Part shown: piece by piece, positions 18,174 through 26,501 of the stretch
How positions within the stretch are numbered: position 1 is the stretch's first letter
Layout: each line of letters starts with the position of its first letter
DNA from: CAZFVY01 sp964522665
GTDB taxonomy: Bacteria; Verrucomicrobiota; Verrucomicrobiia; Limisphaerales; CAZFVY01
Assembly (NCBI GenBank): GCA_964522665.1
Contig: CAZFVY010000027.1
Location: forward strand, 1 to 63,747
Length of the DNA stretch: 63,747 bases
Reading direction: 5' to 3'
Program-made: the position numbers and the translations under genes
The notes under the pieces: model-generated
Seen by the model: only the letters and a program-made list of their open reading frames with translations
What the model was told of the DNA's origin: nothing
The model's database searches: none

Positions 18174-18373
18174 GCCACAACCCGCTGCGGGGTTGGAGCG
18201 GGACGGACCGGATACCCAAGGTTGTCCGCGGCGCGGGACAACCTTGGGCTTTGGGACGGAATCCCTCCAGGATTCTTTCACTCGATCGTCTCCTAAAACC
18301 GACGAAAGCGATTGCTAAAAAAACGGGCCAACACGACTCGCACGGCAGGATTTAGATGCGTCTGCCCTGCCCC
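18174..18373 (+). repeat. 200-bp dispersed repeat, copy A
   Basis: About 200 bases that recur, inverted and with high identity, at 63301-63502. The core is a perfect 12-bp hairpin (CCAAGGTTGTCC / GGACAACCTTGG, 18216-18247). The repeat continues through AGGATTCTTTCACT and CGTCTCCTAAAACCG to GATGCGTCTGCCCTG. The copy ends 52 bases before the rhodanese ATG and 15 bases before its promoter-like -35. Confidence 0.85.
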
Positions 18374-18388
18374 GCGTGGTCGGGCCGC

Positions 18389-18416
18389 TTGACAACCTTC
18401 GCGGCGGAGCTAGTTT
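18389..18416 (+). promoter_or_regulatory. Putative promoter of the rhodanese gene
   Basis: TTGACA at 18389-18394, a 16-base spacer and TAGTTT at 18411-18416. The ATG follows after 9 bases, leaving almost no 5' leader. The arrangement parallels the promoters proposed at 8422 and 63256. Confidence 0.5.
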
Positions 18417-18425
18417 GGCGTCATC

Positions 18426-18821
18426 ATGAAAAAGCTTTTGCTCGCGCTCGCTCTGCTGCTGTCCCTGGGAAGCGTTTTGGCTCTCGCCGGGGACAAGTTT
18501 CCCGAGATTTCGACCAGGGCGCTGAAGAAGGCGATCCAGGCCAAAAAGGTGACGTTGCTCGATGTCAACGGCACGGACAGCTATCGCTCGGGACACATCC
18601 CCGGGGCGTTGGATTATCTCGCGATCAAGGAGAGTCTGGCGGCCAAATTGCCGGCGGACAAACACGCGCTGATCGTCGCGTATTGCGGCAACGAGCAATG
18701 CCCGGCCTATCGCGCCGCGGCCGTGGCGGCCGTGCAACTCGGCTACACGAACGTCAAGCATTACGCCCACGGCATCATGGGGTGGACCCAGGACGGTGAG
18801 CCGACGGAGAAGGTGAATTAG
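18426..18821 (+). CDS. Periplasmic single-domain rhodanese-like protein
   Basis: 131 residues. MKKLLLALALLLSLGSVLALAG is a signal peptide, so the protein is exported. The rhodanese fold is shown by LKKAIQAKKVTLLDVNGTDSYRSGHIPGALDY and the active-site loop AYCGNEQCPAYRAA, with Cys87 in the catalytic position and a second Cys92, then GYTNVKHYAHGIMGWTQDG. Sulfur transfer or redox buffering in the periplasm is likely. The second loop cysteine is unusual for a simple thiosulfate sulfurtransferase and suggests a disulfide. It stands alone downstream of repeat copy A. Confidence 0.9.
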   Translation: MKKLLLALALLLSLGSVLALAGDKFPEISTRALKKAIQAKKVTLLDVNGTDSYRSGHIPGALDYLAIKESLAAKLPADKHALIVAYCGNEQCPAYRAAAVAAVQLGYTNVKHYAHGIMGWTQDGEPTEKVN

Positions 18822-19097
18822 CGGGGGGCGGGTTCGGGATTGGGGAGAGGCGGGTTCCAGGCCGGCGGGAAGCTGACGCGGCGGGTGAGGGTAGCACGGT
18901 CTTGGGCGTGCGTCGGGCACGTTTTCTTGAATTCGCTGGAAACGTTCACTCCGTCCGACAGGGCGCCAATTGGGTCGGCGAGGCATTGGTGGCTCGTTTT
19001 GAATCGGAAGGAGGCTCAAAGGATGCTGGGCGTTCCGACGAAAGGTTGGCGGCGGAACGGCTGAGCGTAGGCCGCCCAAAGCTGTTCGAGCATTCAG

Positions 19098-19158
19098 CCG
19101 TCCCGTCGGGACTTAAGCTGGGAGGGCGGACTCCCGGCGCTGAAGCGCCGGGCTAGTT
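19098..19158. repeat. CCGGCGCTGAAGCGCCGG hairpin repeat
   Basis: Adjacent palindromes GTCCCGTCGGGAC and CCCGGCGCTGAAGCGCCGGG (19133-19152), followed by CTAGTTTC. A related unit is at about 22140-22205. It belongs to the small gene-flanking hairpins scattered through this genome. The spacer 18822-19967 holds only repeats; I see no gene in it. Confidence 0.7.
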
Positions 19159-19363
19159 TCAGTCGGTCTCTTCGAGACGGGGATAAACGTTCGAATGGCC
19201 GTCACGCCGACTTGGCGCGTCGTACGGAGTACGTCTGGGCGAAGACGGGAGCCGGGAGCGTGGTAATAAACTAGGTAAAACCCTCTGGAGCCGTCGTTCG
19301 GTTGGTCGCGCGGTCGTTCGCCAGGAAACTTGATCACGGCTCGGCGGAGCCTCGCCCCACCAG
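19159..19363 (+). repeat. 205-bp direct repeat, copy 1
   Basis: Starts TCAGTCGGTCTCTTCGAGAC and ends with the CGGAGCCTCGCCCCACCAG element. By eye it is identical base for base to 19447-19651, 288 bases downstream. Upstream flanks differ; downstream flanks resume similarity (GCGTCGGCGCCG). It contains a GTCTCTTCGAGAC palindrome. Confidence 0.9.
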
Positions 19364-19446
19364 AGCATTGGCGTCGGCGCCGTTTCGACCAGGGAATGGT
19401 CCAAAAGATCGGTTAGATTTCGCGCGGCGGGCACGCTTTCTTGAAG

Positions 19447-19651
19447 TCAGTCGGTCTCTTCGAGACGGGGATAAACGTTCGAATGGCCGTCACGCCGACT
19501 TGGCGCGTCGTACGGAGTACGTCTGGGCGAAGACGGGAGCCGGGAGCGTGGTAATAAACTAGGTAAAACCCTCTGGAGCCGTCGTTCGGTTGGTCGCGCG
19601 GTCGTTCGCCAGGAAACTTGATCACGGCTCGGCGGAGCCTCGCCCCACCAG
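19447..19651 (+). repeat. 205-bp direct repeat, copy 2
   Basis: Second copy of the unit at 19159-19363, with no difference seen. The 83 bases between the copies do not repeat. The identity implies a recent duplication or gene conversion. The open frames inside both copies are antisense reading of the repeat, not a gene. Confidence 0.9.
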
Positions 19652-19967
19652 CTAATTAGCGTCGGCGCCGAAGCGCGCGCAGGACGCAACTTCGATCTGT
19701 TGCGTCGATTGGTTTCGGGAGCTTGGGGCGTCAGGCAAATCGGTCCCGGACCGATAGGCCGGAAGAATCATTATTGGGGATGATTACCTGGGATTTCGCT
19801 TTGCTCCATCCCAAGGCTTTAACATGGCGGACTTTCAGTCCTTCCGACCAGGAGCTTCGGACCCGATCGACCCAAAACGTCAACCGCTCGAAGATGCGCC
19901 GAAGCGCGCGCGGGGCGCCGCTTTTTGTTTGATCTCGGGGGCGGGTTCCCCTATTGAGGGCGGCACG

Positions 19968-21191
19968 ATGAACTTAGATTCGCTTTATTCGGAATTGACG
20001 CTGAAGACGACGGCGAAGATCGCCCTGGTGGTGCTGGACGGCCTGGGTGACGTCGCCACGAAGGACCGGGGCTACCTGACGCCGCTCGAGGCGGCGGCGA
20101 CGCCGAACCTCGACGCGCTGACGCAGGACGCGGCGCAGGGGCGCATGATCCCCGTGGCACCGGGCATCACGCCGGGCAGCGGGCCGGGCCACCTGGCGTT
20201 GTTCGGGTATGATCCGATCGAATTTCAGGTCGGGCGCGGCGTGATCGAGGCGCTGGGATTGGGCCTCGAGTTGAAGGCCGGGGACGTGGCCGCGCGCGCG
20301 AACTTCTGCACGATCGACGCGGCGGGGATCGTGACCGACCGCCGGGCCGGGCGGATCGAGACGCCGGTGTGCGAAGAACTCTGCGCTTTGCTGGCCAAGA
20401 AGGTGAAAAAAGTGGGCGACGCCGAGGTGATCATCAAGGCGGGCAAGGGGCATCGGTTCGTGGTGATTTTCCGCGGCAAGGGTCTGGCCGGGCCGTTGAC
20501 CGACGCCGACCCGCACCGGGAAGGCCGGGCGGTGCCGACGGTCGAGCCGGTGGACCCGAAATCGGCCGGCGCGAAGAAGGCGGCGAAATTGGTCGCCGAG
20601 TTTTACAAGGCGGCGCTGCCGGTGATCGCGAAGCGGAAGCCGGCGAACGGCTTCTTGCTGCGGGGCATCGCGCATCAGCCGGAAATCCCGACGTTCGAGG
20701 AACGCTACAAATTGCGGCCCGCGTGCCTGGCGGTTTATCCGATGTACAAGGGGCTGGCGCAATTGGTCGGCATGAAGAAGATCGAGGGGCCGCAGACGAT
20801 CGCGGAGCAGTTCCAGCGTTATCTCGCGGAGTACGACAACTACGATTTCTTTTTCATCCATTACAAGTACACGGACATGTACGGCGAGGACGGCAACTTC
20901 GAGGCGAAGCAGAAGGCGATCGAGGAGTTTGACGCCGCGCTGCCGATTTTACTGCAGAAAAAGCCGGACGTGCTGGCGATCACGGGCGATCATTCCACGC
21001 CGTGCGTGGTCAAGGGGCACTCGTGGCATCCACAGCCGGTGCTGCTGACGTCGGAGTGGTCGGGGTCGGACAAGCTGGACCGGTTCACGGAGACGGGCGC
21101 GAATCTGGGTTCGCTGGGGTTGTTCGAGGCCAAGTATTTGATGCGGCACTTGCAGGCGAACGCGAAGATGTTCGACAAGTTTGGAGCGTAG
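19968..21191 (+). CDS. apgM: 2,3-bisphosphoglycerate-independent phosphoglycerate mutase, archaeal type
   Basis: 407 residues from ATG 19968; the frame stays open upstream to 19824 but that part is repeat-rich and unconserved. It interconverts 3- and 2-phosphoglycerate in glycolysis. Alkaline-phosphatase-superfamily motifs are visible: N-terminal metal site ALVVLDGLGD, PLEAAATPNLDAL, GITPGSGPGHLALFGYDP, GRGVIEALGLG, RANFCTI and the C-terminal metal site AITGDHSTPCVVKGHSWHPQP. Length and motifs match the archaeal-type (aPGM) family rather than the larger GpmI. It is followed after 155 bp by a nucleotidyltransferase gene; the two may or may not share a transcript. Confidence 0.93.
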   Translation: MNLDSLYSELTLKTTAKIALVVLDGLGDVATKDRGYLTPLEAAATPNLDALTQDAAQGRMIPVAPGITPGSGPGHLALFGYDPIEFQVGRGVIEALGLGLELKAGDVAARANFCTIDAAGIVTDRRAGRIETPVCEELCALLAKKVKKVGDAEVIIKAGKGHRFVVIFRGKGLAGPLTDADPHREGRAVPTVEPVDPKSAGAKKAAKLVAEFYKAALPVIAKRKPANGFLLRGIAHQPEIPTFEERYKLRPACLAVYPMYKGLAQLVGMKKIEGPQTIAEQFQRYLAEYDNYDFFFIHYKYTDMYGEDGNFEAKQKAIEEFDAALPILLQKKPDVLAITGDHSTPCVVKGHSWHPQPVLLTSEWSGSDKLDRFTETGANLGSLGLFEAKYLMRHLQANAKMFDKFGA

Positions 21192-21197
21192 GAAGAA

Positions 21198-21298
21198 AAG
21201 GCTGAAGGCTAAAGGCTGAAGGCTGAAGTTGGGCGGGGAAGGCTCCCGCCGTCGCTTCGCGATGGCGCGGCGGATGACCGGAAGGCTAAAGGCTGAAA
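21198..21298 (+). repeat. Heptad repeat arrays (AAGGCTG family)
   Basis: Two short arrays of a 7-base unit (AGGCTGA/AGGCTAA) at 21198-21230 and 21281-21298 between apgM and the nucleotidyltransferase gene. The same unit is used at many sites inside the phage cluster (34339, 34879, 39262, 41539, 42178), which shows it is a host-wide repeat. Confidence 0.8.
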
Positions 21299-21346
21299 GT
21301 GGGAGGGGCGGGTTGTAGCCGGGGCGGGTGAGATGAATTGATACGG

Positions 21347-22102
21347 ATGAAGGCGATTATTTTGGCGGCGGGGAAAGGGACGCGGATGGGGGAGTTGACG
21401 AATGAACTCCCGAAACCGATGCTGGTGACGCAGGGAAAACCGATCCTGGAGCACATTCTGGACGGATTGCTCGCGGCGGAGATCAGAGATGTCTGCATTA
21501 TCACCGGGTGGCGGCGCGAGGTGATCGAGAATTATTTCGGCGACGGCGGCCGGTGGGGCGCACGCGTGACGTATCGCGTGCAGGAGACGCCGGACGGGAC
21601 CGGCAAGGCGGCGGCGCCGGCCAAGGACTGGGTGGGCGCGGACGATTTTCTGCTGACTTACGGCGATATTCGGGTCGCTCGGGAGACCTACGCGCGCATG
21701 GTGGAGCGATTCAAGGGCGGGAATTTCGCGGGGCTTTTGACGGTGACGCACGGGGAGGACGTGACCAAGGGTGGGTTGAATTTTTTTGACGAGGAATTCT
21801 GCCTGAAGCGGTTGATCGAGAAGCCGAGCGCGGCGCAGGTGGAGCAATTGCGCGCCGAAGGTTGGATCAAGCCGGGGCAACCGGTGTGGTACAACGCCGG
21901 GATTTATATTTTTAAGCCGGAGTTGTTCGAGTTCATGGCGCGGCTGGAAAAGTCGCCCCGGGGCGAATATGAGTTGACGGACGCGATCAGCGCGCTGGTG
22001 GCGGCGGGGCAGCGGGTGGCCGGGTTGGAGGTCGCCGGGCGGTGGGTTGATTTCCGCGACCCGGCGGTGCTGGCGGCGCAGGAGAAGGAGAAGTTTGGGT
22101 GA
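21347..22102 (+). CDS. Sugar-phosphate nucleotidyltransferase (NTP_transferase family)
   Basis: 251 residues from ATG 21347 (a TTG three codons earlier is in frame). The nucleotidyltransferase signature is at the N-terminus: KAIILAAGKGTRMGELT, then KPML and GKPILEHILDGLL. YRVQETPDGTGKAAAPAKDW, FLLTYGDIRV, KPSAAQVEQL and VWYNAGIYIFKPELFEFM match glucose-1-phosphate thymidylyl/cytidylyl-type enzymes. It activates a sugar 1-phosphate with an NTP. The exact sugar and base cannot be told. The core lacks the left-handed beta-helix of bifunctional enzymes. Confidence 0.88.
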   Translation: MKAIILAAGKGTRMGELTNELPKPMLVTQGKPILEHILDGLLAAEIRDVCIITGWRREVIENYFGDGGRWGARVTYRVQETPDGTGKAAAPAKDWVGADDFLLTYGDIRVARETYARMVERFKGGNFAGLLTVTHGEDVTKGGLNFFDEEFCLKRLIEKPSAAQVEQLRAEGWIKPGQPVWYNAGIYIFKPELFEFMARLEKSPRGEYELTDAISALVAAGQRVAGLEVAGRWVDFRDPAVLAAQEKEKFG

Positions 22103-22425
22103 GGGGCGGAAGGGGTTTCGGAGGGCGTAGAGGTCGGCCGTCCCGGCGCGACTTTTGATCGGTAGGCCTTGAACCCGGCGCGAAAGCGACCGGGCTATTT
22201 TCAACGGTCCCGCCGGTACCAGATGGGGCGAAGTAAGAGTAAAAGTGAGCGCATGAGCTTGGGGCAGGTGGATGAATTCCGCCTGCACGGCCCAGCCCGC
22301 AATCGTATGAAAAGGACTTGCTTGATCGCTACTTCGGATTATTATCTTGATCAGCGTCTGGGAAGAGTCGCCAAGCGACTCGCTGACGGGGTTTCGACCC
22401 CTCACCCTAGTCGCTTTTTCTTTTT
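22103..22425. other. Intergenic spacer before the DUF3800 gene
   Basis: A host hairpin repeat (CCGTCCCGGCGCGAC ... GAACCCGGCGCGAAAGCGACCGGGCTATTTTCAAC, about 22138-22206) and small inverted repeats (GAGTCGCCAAGCGACTC, 22373-22389). A 237-residue reading at 22169-22882 has no family features and overlaps the DUF3800 gene in another frame, so it is not called. Confidence 0.5.
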
Positions 22426-23358
22426 GTGGATCTGTGTTATATCGACGAGTCGGGCACGCCTGAGTTGCCCGGGACTACCTCGCACTACGTTCTGGCTGGC
22501 CTCGCGATTCCGATTTGGCATTGGAAAGATTGCGAACGGGAGATTAACGCCATCAAGAGGAACCATGGGCTCGACGATAAGGAACTGCATACCGCCTGGA
22601 TCCTTCGCCGATATTTGGAACAGTCCAAAATCGCGGACTTTGAGTCCCTCACTTTTTTCCAGCGCCGGCAGGCTTCCGAGCAGTTTCGCCGCGGAGAATT
22701 GCTTCGGTTGCAAAAGTCACCGCTCCGAAGCGCCTACAAGCAGACCAAAAAGGCCTTCGCCCACACGGACGCTTACGTTCACCTCACGCATTCGGAACGT
22801 CAAATATTCATCCGTGAAATCGCAACGTGCATCGCGGGATGGGGATTTGCGCGCTTGTTTGGCGAATGCATCGACAAATTGAATTTTGCGCCGGCCGACC
22901 CTCAAATGACGGTCGATGAGCAGGCTCTGGAACAGGTCGTTTCGCGTTTTGAGCGCTACATGCGCGCGATCGGAAACTCCTTCGGCCGGCCGCAACACGC
23001 ACTCTTGATTCATGATAATAACGACACCGTGGCAAGAAAGCACACCGCGCTGATGAAGAAGTTTCATCGCGAAGGAACCCTCTGGACCGACGTGAAGCAC
23101 ATCGTCGAGACCCCGCTTTTCGTAAACAGCGAGCTAACGAGCATGGTGCAGATCGCGGATCTCTGTGGCTATGCCTTGCGCCGATATTTTGAGAATCAGG
23201 AAAATGAGCTTTTTGACCTTATTTTCCAGAGGGCTGATAAGCGGGACAATCGAATTGTTGGGGTTAGACATTTCACGGCGCCTGGCTGCCAATGCAAAAT
23301 TTGCCTCAGCCGAGTTCGAGTCGGACTCACGGACGCCCAAATTCCGCCGACAAACTGA
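22426..23358 (+). CDS. DUF3800 domain protein
   Basis: 310 residues from a GTG start. Typical DUF3800 features: LCYIDESGTPELPG at the N-terminus, SHYVLAGLAIP, DKELHTAWIL, the central DEQALEQVVSRFERY, HALLIHDNNDTVARKH and the C-terminal LTSMVQIADLCGYALRRYFEN. The family has an RNase H-like fold and conserved acidic residues (DES, D..D, D near the end), and is often found near mobile elements and defence genes, but its activity is not established. A C-terminal CQCKICLS cluster may bind zinc. It looks less GC-rich than recA, and recA follows after 73 bp. Confidence 0.88.
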   Translation: MDLCYIDESGTPELPGTTSHYVLAGLAIPIWHWKDCEREINAIKRNHGLDDKELHTAWILRRYLEQSKIADFESLTFFQRRQASEQFRRGELLRLQKSPLRSAYKQTKKAFAHTDAYVHLTHSERQIFIREIATCIAGWGFARLFGECIDKLNFAPADPQMTVDEQALEQVVSRFERYMRAIGNSFGRPQHALLIHDNNDTVARKHTALMKKFHREGTLWTDVKHIVETPLFVNSELTSMVQIADLCGYALRRYFENQENELFDLIFQRADKRDNRIVGVRHFTAPGCQCKICLSRVRVGLTDAQIPPTN

Positions 23359-23379
23359 GGCCGGGGCGCGCGAGCGCGA

Positions 23380-23408
23380 TTGACTTACCGGGCGGCATCC
23401 TCTATCAC
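23380..23408 (+). promoter_or_regulatory. Putative recA promoter
   Basis: TTGACT at 23380-23385, a 17-base spacer and TATCAC at 23403-23408, 23 bases before the recA ATG. I see no clear palindromic LexA-type operator around it, so SOS control cannot be claimed from sequence. Confidence 0.45.
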
Positions 23409-23431
23409 CATCGAAAACTGACGGAGACTTT

Positions 23432-24526
23432 ATGGCTGCAAAATCCACTGAAAAAACCGCGGAAAAAACCGCTGACAAGACGACTGAAAAAACCGGGGCC
23501 GAGCCGGGGCGCGCCCCGAACCCGGCGCGCGAGCGCGACCTTGAGGCCGCGATTTCCTCGATCACCAAGGCGTTCGGCGAGGGAAGCATCATGCGGCTGG
23601 GAGACGCGCGGGCGCTGACGCACATCGAGGTGATTCCGACCGGCGCGCTGGCGGTGGATCTGGCGCTGGGCGTGGGCGGTTTGCCGCGCGGGCGGGTGAT
23701 CGAGATTTTCGGGCCGGAGTCGTCCGGCAAGACGACGCTGATGCTCCACGTGATCGCGAACGCGCAGAAGGCGGGGGGAGTGGCGGCGTTCATCGACGCC
23801 GAGCACGCGCTGGACCCCGGTTACGCGAAGAAACTCGGGGTGAATCTCGACGATCTGTTGGTGTCGCAGCCGGACAGCGGCGAGGAGGCGTTGACGATTT
23901 GCGAGACGCTGGCGCGCTCGGGCGCGGTCGATGTGATCGTGATCGATTCGGTGGCGGCGCTGGTGCCCAAATCGGAGTTGGAAGGCGAGATGGGGATGGC
24001 GACGATGGGCATGCAGGCGCGGCTGATGAGCCAGGCGTTGCGCAAGCTGACGGCGCTGTTGAACAAGGGCAAGACGACGTGCATTTTTACGAATCAATTG
24101 CGCGAGAAGGTCGGCGTGATGTTCGGCAATCCCGAGACGACGCCGGGCGGGAAGGCGTTGAAGTTTTACGCGAGCGTGCGGATCGACATCCGGCGCAAGG
24201 ACACGCTCAAGGATCCGTCGGGCAACGCGATCGGGAATTGCGCGAAGGTGAAGATCGTGAAGAACAAGGTGGCGCCGCCGTTCGCCGAGGCGGAGTTCGA
24301 GATCATTTACAATCACGGCATCAATAAAGAGGGGAACATCATCGAGGTCGGCATCAGCCACGGCGTGGTGGAGAAGAAGGGCGCGTGGCTGCAATTCGAC
24401 GGCGAGCTGATCGGGCAGGGCAAGGAAGCGGCGCGGCAGGCGCTCGTGGATAAGCCGGAGCTGGCGCAGTTTATCATCGCGGCGATCATGGCGAAGCGGG
24501 CGGCGCCGGCGGTGGCGGCGGCGTAG
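23432..24526 (+). CDS. recA: RecA recombinase
   Basis: 364 residues. RecA carries out homologous strand exchange and activates LexA/phage repressor cleavage. All landmarks are present: AISSITKAFGEGSIMRLGD, Walker A GPESSGKTTL (from residue 94), IDAEHALDPGYAKKLGV, VIVIDSVAALVPKSELEGEMG (Walker B), MSQALRKLT, IFTNQLREKVGVMFGNPETTPGG and the C-terminal AEFEIIYN...GAWLQFDG. The first ~30 residues are a low-complexity Lys/Thr/Glu extension (repeated EKT(A/T)) not found in most RecA proteins. The phage structural cluster begins about 290 bp after its stop. Confidence 0.97.
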   Translation: MAAKSTEKTAEKTADKTTEKTGAEPGRAPNPARERDLEAAISSITKAFGEGSIMRLGDARALTHIEVIPTGALAVDLALGVGGLPRGRVIEIFGPESSGKTTLMLHVIANAQKAGGVAAFIDAEHALDPGYAKKLGVNLDDLLVSQPDSGEEALTICETLARSGAVDVIVIDSVAALVPKSELEGEMGMATMGMQARLMSQALRKLTALLNKGKTTCIFTNQLREKVGVMFGNPETTPGGKALKFYASVRIDIRRKDTLKDPSGNAIGNCAKVKIVKNKVAPPFAEAEFEIIYNHGINKEGNIIEVGISHGVVEKKGAWLQFDGELIGQGKEAARQALVDKPELAQFIIAAIMAKRAAPAVAAA

Positions 24527-24590
24527 GAGGGCGGGCGCGGGGGGGAGCGGCGCTGGCTCGGGGGCGCGGCTCGGGGGGAGTGGTGGGGCG

Positions 24591-24633
24591 GGGAATGGGA
24601 GGGATGGGAATGATGGGAGCGATGGGAAGTATG
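24591..24633 (+). repeat. 9-bp tandem repeats GGGANNNAT
   Basis: Four to five degenerate copies of a 9-base unit (GGGAGGGAT, GGGAATGAT, GGGAGCGAT, GGGAAGTAT) in the G-rich 286-bp spacer between recA and the phage cluster. A reversed set stands directly before the ATG at 39831. The strand has runs of G that could also form a quadruplex. Confidence 0.7.
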
Positions 24634-24812
24634 GCGCTGGCGCTGAGGGAGGACGGGGGTGGACTGGCGCGAGGGGGATGATGAGCGGTGGCGGGGGTGA
24701 GGCGGCGCCGCGAGAGCGCGGCGGCGTGGGCTTGGGGAGGACTTTTTGAGCGGCGTGCGATAATGCCCGCGGCGGGAAATACATTCGCGAGGACTGGGCG
24801 CACACTGCGCCC

Positions 24813-25673
24813 ATGTTCGAAACACGAACGGCGAGTTTAGAGAAGGCGGTAGCGGGCCGCGGCGGGCGGAAGTTCGCGGCGGTCGTCGGGGTGACGGCGT
24901 GCGTGGCGCTGGCGGGTTGCGCGCTGGCGCCCAAACCACTCAAGCCCGGTACCTACAAGACCGCGAGCTTTTCGGCCGACGGACGTCCCGCGCGGACGTT
25001 GGAGTTAAACCAGTCGGAGAACCCGGCGCAGGCCACCACCCACAATTCGGAACACACCAGCAAGACCACGCTGACGCTCCCGGCGGGAACGCGGGTGACG
25101 GAAGCCAAATCTTCAGCCGTACCCGCCACCGTTTCCGCTCGGAGCGGAAACGCCGCGCCGAAGCCAGGCGAAGGCGGGCCGGCTTCTACTTCAGGATTCA
25201 GCCCTCAGCCCGCCGCGGCGGGTGAACCTTCAGCCTTGGAGCGCAGCTTCGCGCTGGCGGCGGACGCGACGGAGGTTACGGAAATCACGGATCGCGAGAA
25301 CACGGTGATCGGCGCCGCGCAGGCGGACAACGCGCGCGCGCTGGCCGCCAAGCTTTCGGCGATGAAGCCGATTCAATTCTGCGGCGTGCTGCTCGTGCTG
25401 GCGGCGCTGGCGATGTTTCATCCGGCGGTGCGGGCGGTGACGATGTCCACCACGTTGCAGGCGGTCACCGGCGCGGCGGGGGTCGCGCTCATCTTTGGGC
25501 CGATATTGTTGGTCGGACACGAAGGGGTTTTTCTGGTCGCCGGGGTCGGCGTTCCCGCGCTCTGGTTCATCGTGCATCGCCATGGGCACTTGCAAGGGCA
25601 GGTGGACGCGATGGCGCAGACGACGACGACAGGGAAGTCGAACGCGGGTGGTTCGACTGCGACTGACAAGTGA
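24813..25673 (+). CDS. Membrane lipoprotein with three C-terminal TM segments, possible lysis function
   Basis: 286 residues, family not recognised. N-terminal FAAVVGVTACVALAGC is a lipoprotein signal with lipobox LAGC. A low-complexity Ala/Pro/Thr linker follows (about 40-145), then three hydrophobic segments (about 188-210, 217-235, 238-256; IQFCGVLLVLAALAMF, AGVALIFGPILLVG, GVFLVAGVGVPALWFIVH). The linker contains TTCAGCC-type heptad repeats at the DNA level (25197-25245). First gene of the cluster. By position in Mu-like phages it could be a holin/spanin-like lysis protein, but this is inference. Confidence 0.6.
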   Translation: MFETRTASLEKAVAGRGGRKFAAVVGVTACVALAGCALAPKPLKPGTYKTASFSADGRPARTLELNQSENPAQATTHNSEHTSKTTLTLPAGTRVTEAKSSAVPATVSARSGNAAPKPGEGGPASTSGFSPQPAAAGEPSALERSFALAADATEVTEITDRENTVIGAAQADNARALAAKLSAMKPIQFCGVLLVLAALAMFHPAVRAVTMSTTLQAVTGAAGVALIFGPILLVGHEGVFLVAGVGVPALWFIVHRHGHLQGQVDAMAQTTTTGKSNAGGSTATDK

Positions 25674-25688
25674 GCGCTCCGGTCATGA

Positions 25689-25740
25689 TTTTACCACAAC
25701 CAAAGCGGTGTCGCGCTGCGCTTGCCACCGCACTCCATAA
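25689..25740 (+). repeat. Half copy of the GGAGTGCGGTGGCAAGCG palindrome
   Basis: ACCAAAGCGGTGTCGCGCTG...GCTTGCCACCGCACTCCAT matches the right half of the palindromes at 39680-39780 and 47423-47587. A TCATGATTTTACCAC fragment before it resembles the GGCAAAATCAT repeat at 46734. The rest of the gap to 25858 holds weak heptad-like units (25789-25848). Confidence 0.75.
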
Positions 25741-25858
25741 CGACGCGAAGCGCGGTTTGCCAGGGTTGGCGGACCGCGGGGCAAAGAATGAAGGCCAAGG
25801 TCTAAAGGCAGATACATCCACACTTCAGCATCTGGCGTTCAGCTTTTGACATTATATT

Positions 25859-26497
25859 ATGAGCGATACTACTGAGCAGAATCAGACGACGGGCGCGGCC
25901 GCGACGGGTGGCGGCGCGGTGAGCCAGGTGACGTTTTCTTCAACTCCTCCCAATAGCCCGCCTCAACCCGGCTCCAATCCCGGGACGCAGGGCGCTGAGT
26001 TCCCCCCCCAAACTGCCTCGGAGCCGGGCCTGCCACCCGAAACTCCAGCCCCTGCGTCCCCCCAGTCCGTGACGGTGAGCCGAGTGAAAAGCGCCGCCGA
26101 ACTGGCGGCCTTGCAGCAGTCCTATGGCGCCGCGGTGAAGGGCAATTCGGGATCGACGGCGACGGTCGCGGCGGCGGGGTCGAGTGGCGTGACGGGCAGC
26201 GTGGCGCCGCGAGGCGGGGCGACGGGGGTGAGCCTTACTGCGGGCACGGGCGGCGCGGCTGGCGCGGGAGACGGGACTAGTCCGGCGGGAACGGGCGCGA
26301 CTTTGGCGGAAAGGGCGGAGGCGGCGTTCGAGGAGATGGACGGTCGGGCGGTGGCGGCGGAGAAGACAATCGTCAGCGCCATTGGAGGCAAGGTGATCGA
26401 GCATATCGAGGCGCTGCGACCGGGGATTTTCGTCCACTTGGTGGAATTGATCGCGGTGGCGCTCGCGGTTCAAGTGATACTGCATTTATTCCGTTGA
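25859..26497 (+). CDS. Low-complexity protein with C-terminal membrane anchor
   Basis: 212 residues, no family recognised. Residues 1-145 are Thr/Ala/Gly/Pro-rich and look disordered. A helical segment (LAERAEAAFEEMDGRAVAAEKTIVSAIGGKVIEHIEALRP) leads to a single C-terminal TM helix (IFVHLVELIAVALAVQVILHLF). It lies 5 bp before the next small membrane protein, in the region where Mu-like phages keep lysis and small membrane genes. A tail-anchored holin/spanin-like role is possible but unproven. Confidence 0.55.
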   Translation: MSDTTEQNQTTGAAATGGGAVSQVTFSSTPPNSPPQPGSNPGTQGAEFPPQTASEPGLPPETPAPASPQSVTVSRVKSAAELAALQQSYGAAVKGNSGSTATVAAAGSSGVTGSVAPRGGATGVSLTAGTGGAAGAGDGTSPAGTGATLAERAEAAFEEMDGRAVAAEKTIVSAIGGKVIEHIEALRPGIFVHLVELIAVALAVQVILHLFR

Positions 26498-26501
26498 ACC
26501 G

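Noticed and set aside
19159..19651. Two-copy direct repeat as a CRISPR remnant
   Set aside because: Units are 205 bp with one 83-bp spacer and contain dispersed host elements. No cas genes are near.
22330..22425. tRNA-like T-arm (GGGGTTTCGACCCC) before the DUF3800 gene
   Set aside because: No matching acceptor stem, D-arm or anticodon arm could be built around it.
22169..22882. 237-codon frame overlapping the DUF3800 gene
   Set aside because: Unconserved, mixes repeat-derived and out-of-frame sequence; the DUF3800 frame explains the region.
23340..23432. SOS/LexA box at recA
   Set aside because: No convincing palindromic operator was found by eye, only a -35/-10-like pair.
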